Positions 63,801 through 64,000 of a stretch of DNA of 64,000 nucleotides are shown piece by piece. Position numbers and translations under genes: made by a program. The notes under the pieces were generated by a model, which made no database searches, was not told where the DNA came from, and saw only the letters and a program-made list of their open reading frames with translations. Numbering within the stretch: the stretch's first letter is position 1; every line of letters begins with the position of its first letter. The DNA comes from Piper betle (lineage: Eukaryota > Streptophyta > Magnoliopsida > Piperales > Piperaceae), in assembly GCA_033002965.1 (NCBI GenBank), contig JAURVB010014859.1:87252-151251 (forward strand). The letters are read 5' to 3'.

Positions 63801-64000
63801 GAGTAGTGCAAAAGGAGGCCAAATCGGTGTCGAGGCGCGGCACGGTGTTGGTGTGTCGTGGAGATAGGGTGGCAACCGGGATGGTGGGGGACAGCTCAGT
63901 AAAGTTTTGGCGGCAGTGAGGTGGCCAAAGGTGGCGCTAGCAACGGCGTCTAGGTGGCGATCGGGGAGGAAAACATGGTGGGGTGGTGATTTCGTAATTA
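60862..64000 (-). repeat. 5' LTR (E) of the chromovirus, truncated by the window end
   Basis: It begins near 60862 with CTTAACACCCC (family TGTAACACCCC) and follows LTR D landmark by landmark. The last bases (GTGGTGATTTCGTAATTA) match LTR D near 56530-56548, which leaves about 425 bp before its end; the missing part should therefore run to about 64430. It is interrupted by an insertion at about 62289-63107. Confidence 0.85.
62289..63107. mobile_element. Insertion in LTR E carrying a forward LTR fragment
   Basis: LTR E breaks after GGTAGAAACTC and resumes at CGCTCCTAGGCGG. The inserted 0.8 kb has ends rich in AATCGATTT/AATCGG words and, in the middle (about 62480-62620), a forward-orientation piece of the LTR family (TGTGTATTATATTTTATG ... 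CTCAAGTCGGAGTCGAGTC ... TTACAAGAATGCCACC) running into a GC-rich tract. No coding capacity or clear terminal inverted repeat was found. Confidence 0.55.

Larger units (their letters stand above)
51775..64000 (-). mobile_element. Ty3/gypsy chromovirus (Tekay/Del-like), decayed, cut by the window end
   Basis: Read on the minus strand the order is 5' LTR (64000-60862, truncated), primer-binding site (60858-60848), gag, protease, RNase H, integrase with chromodomain-like tail, then 3' LTR (56974-51775). That order and the integrase tail place it in the chromoviruses; the long LTRs and TGTAACACCCC-type ends suggest the Tekay/Del group. The internal region is only about 3.9 kb, most of the reverse transcriptase core is absent, and stops are frequent, so it cannot be autonomous. 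Its LTRs are the same family as solo LTRs A, B and C. Confidence 0.88.

Noticed and set aside
1..64000. CRISPR arrays, operons and bacterial-type ribosome sites
   Set aside because: Not expected in plant nuclear DNA, and no regularly spaced repeat array was seen.

Overview
This window is nuclear DNA of a flowering plant. GC-rich first exons next to AT-rich later exons, introns and spacers suggest a monocot, probably not a grass, but the species cannot be named from the sequence. All calls come from reading the sequence; no searches or alignments were run.

Layout: (1) 1-4082, leader and single coding exon of a DAYSLEEPER/RICESLEEPER-like gene, a domesticated hAT transposase with a nine-unit 13-residue repeat. 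(2) About 5780-6062, a minus-strand MIR396 locus with its own TATA box. (3) 6063-12062, AT-rich spacer with degenerate repeats. (4) 12199-18095, an intact seven-exon cytosolic histidyl-tRNA synthetase gene, all introns phase 0. (5) 18840-20001, two hAT-like terminal-inverted-repeat elements in opposite orientation. (6) 22910-24711, minus strand, a PDRG1 (prefoldin-like) gene with an in-frame stop and a frameshift. (7) 28129-34105, two solo LTRs of one family, one inserted in the other, each with a perfect 5-bp target duplication. (8) 34617 to about 39910, a decayed RIF1 homologue. (9) 42710-48359, a CNOT10 gene with two apparent compensating single-base frameshifts. (10) 50703-50765, an unrecognised miRNA-like hairpin. 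(11) 51775 to the window end, a decayed minus-strand Ty3/gypsy chromovirus of the same LTR family, with another solo LTR nested in its 3' LTR and its 5' LTR cut by the window edge.

The host genes are unrelated housekeeping or regulatory genes: translation (HisRS), mRNA deadenylation (CNOT10), chaperone assembly (PDRG1), replication and repair (RIF1), a transposase-derived regulator and a growth-controlling microRNA. GCCCAA/GGCCC promoter motifs recur upstream of several of them. The right half of the window is shaped by repeated insertion of one long-LTR chromovirus family: five LTR copies plus a captured fragment, at least two nested insertions, and removal of internal regions by LTR recombination.
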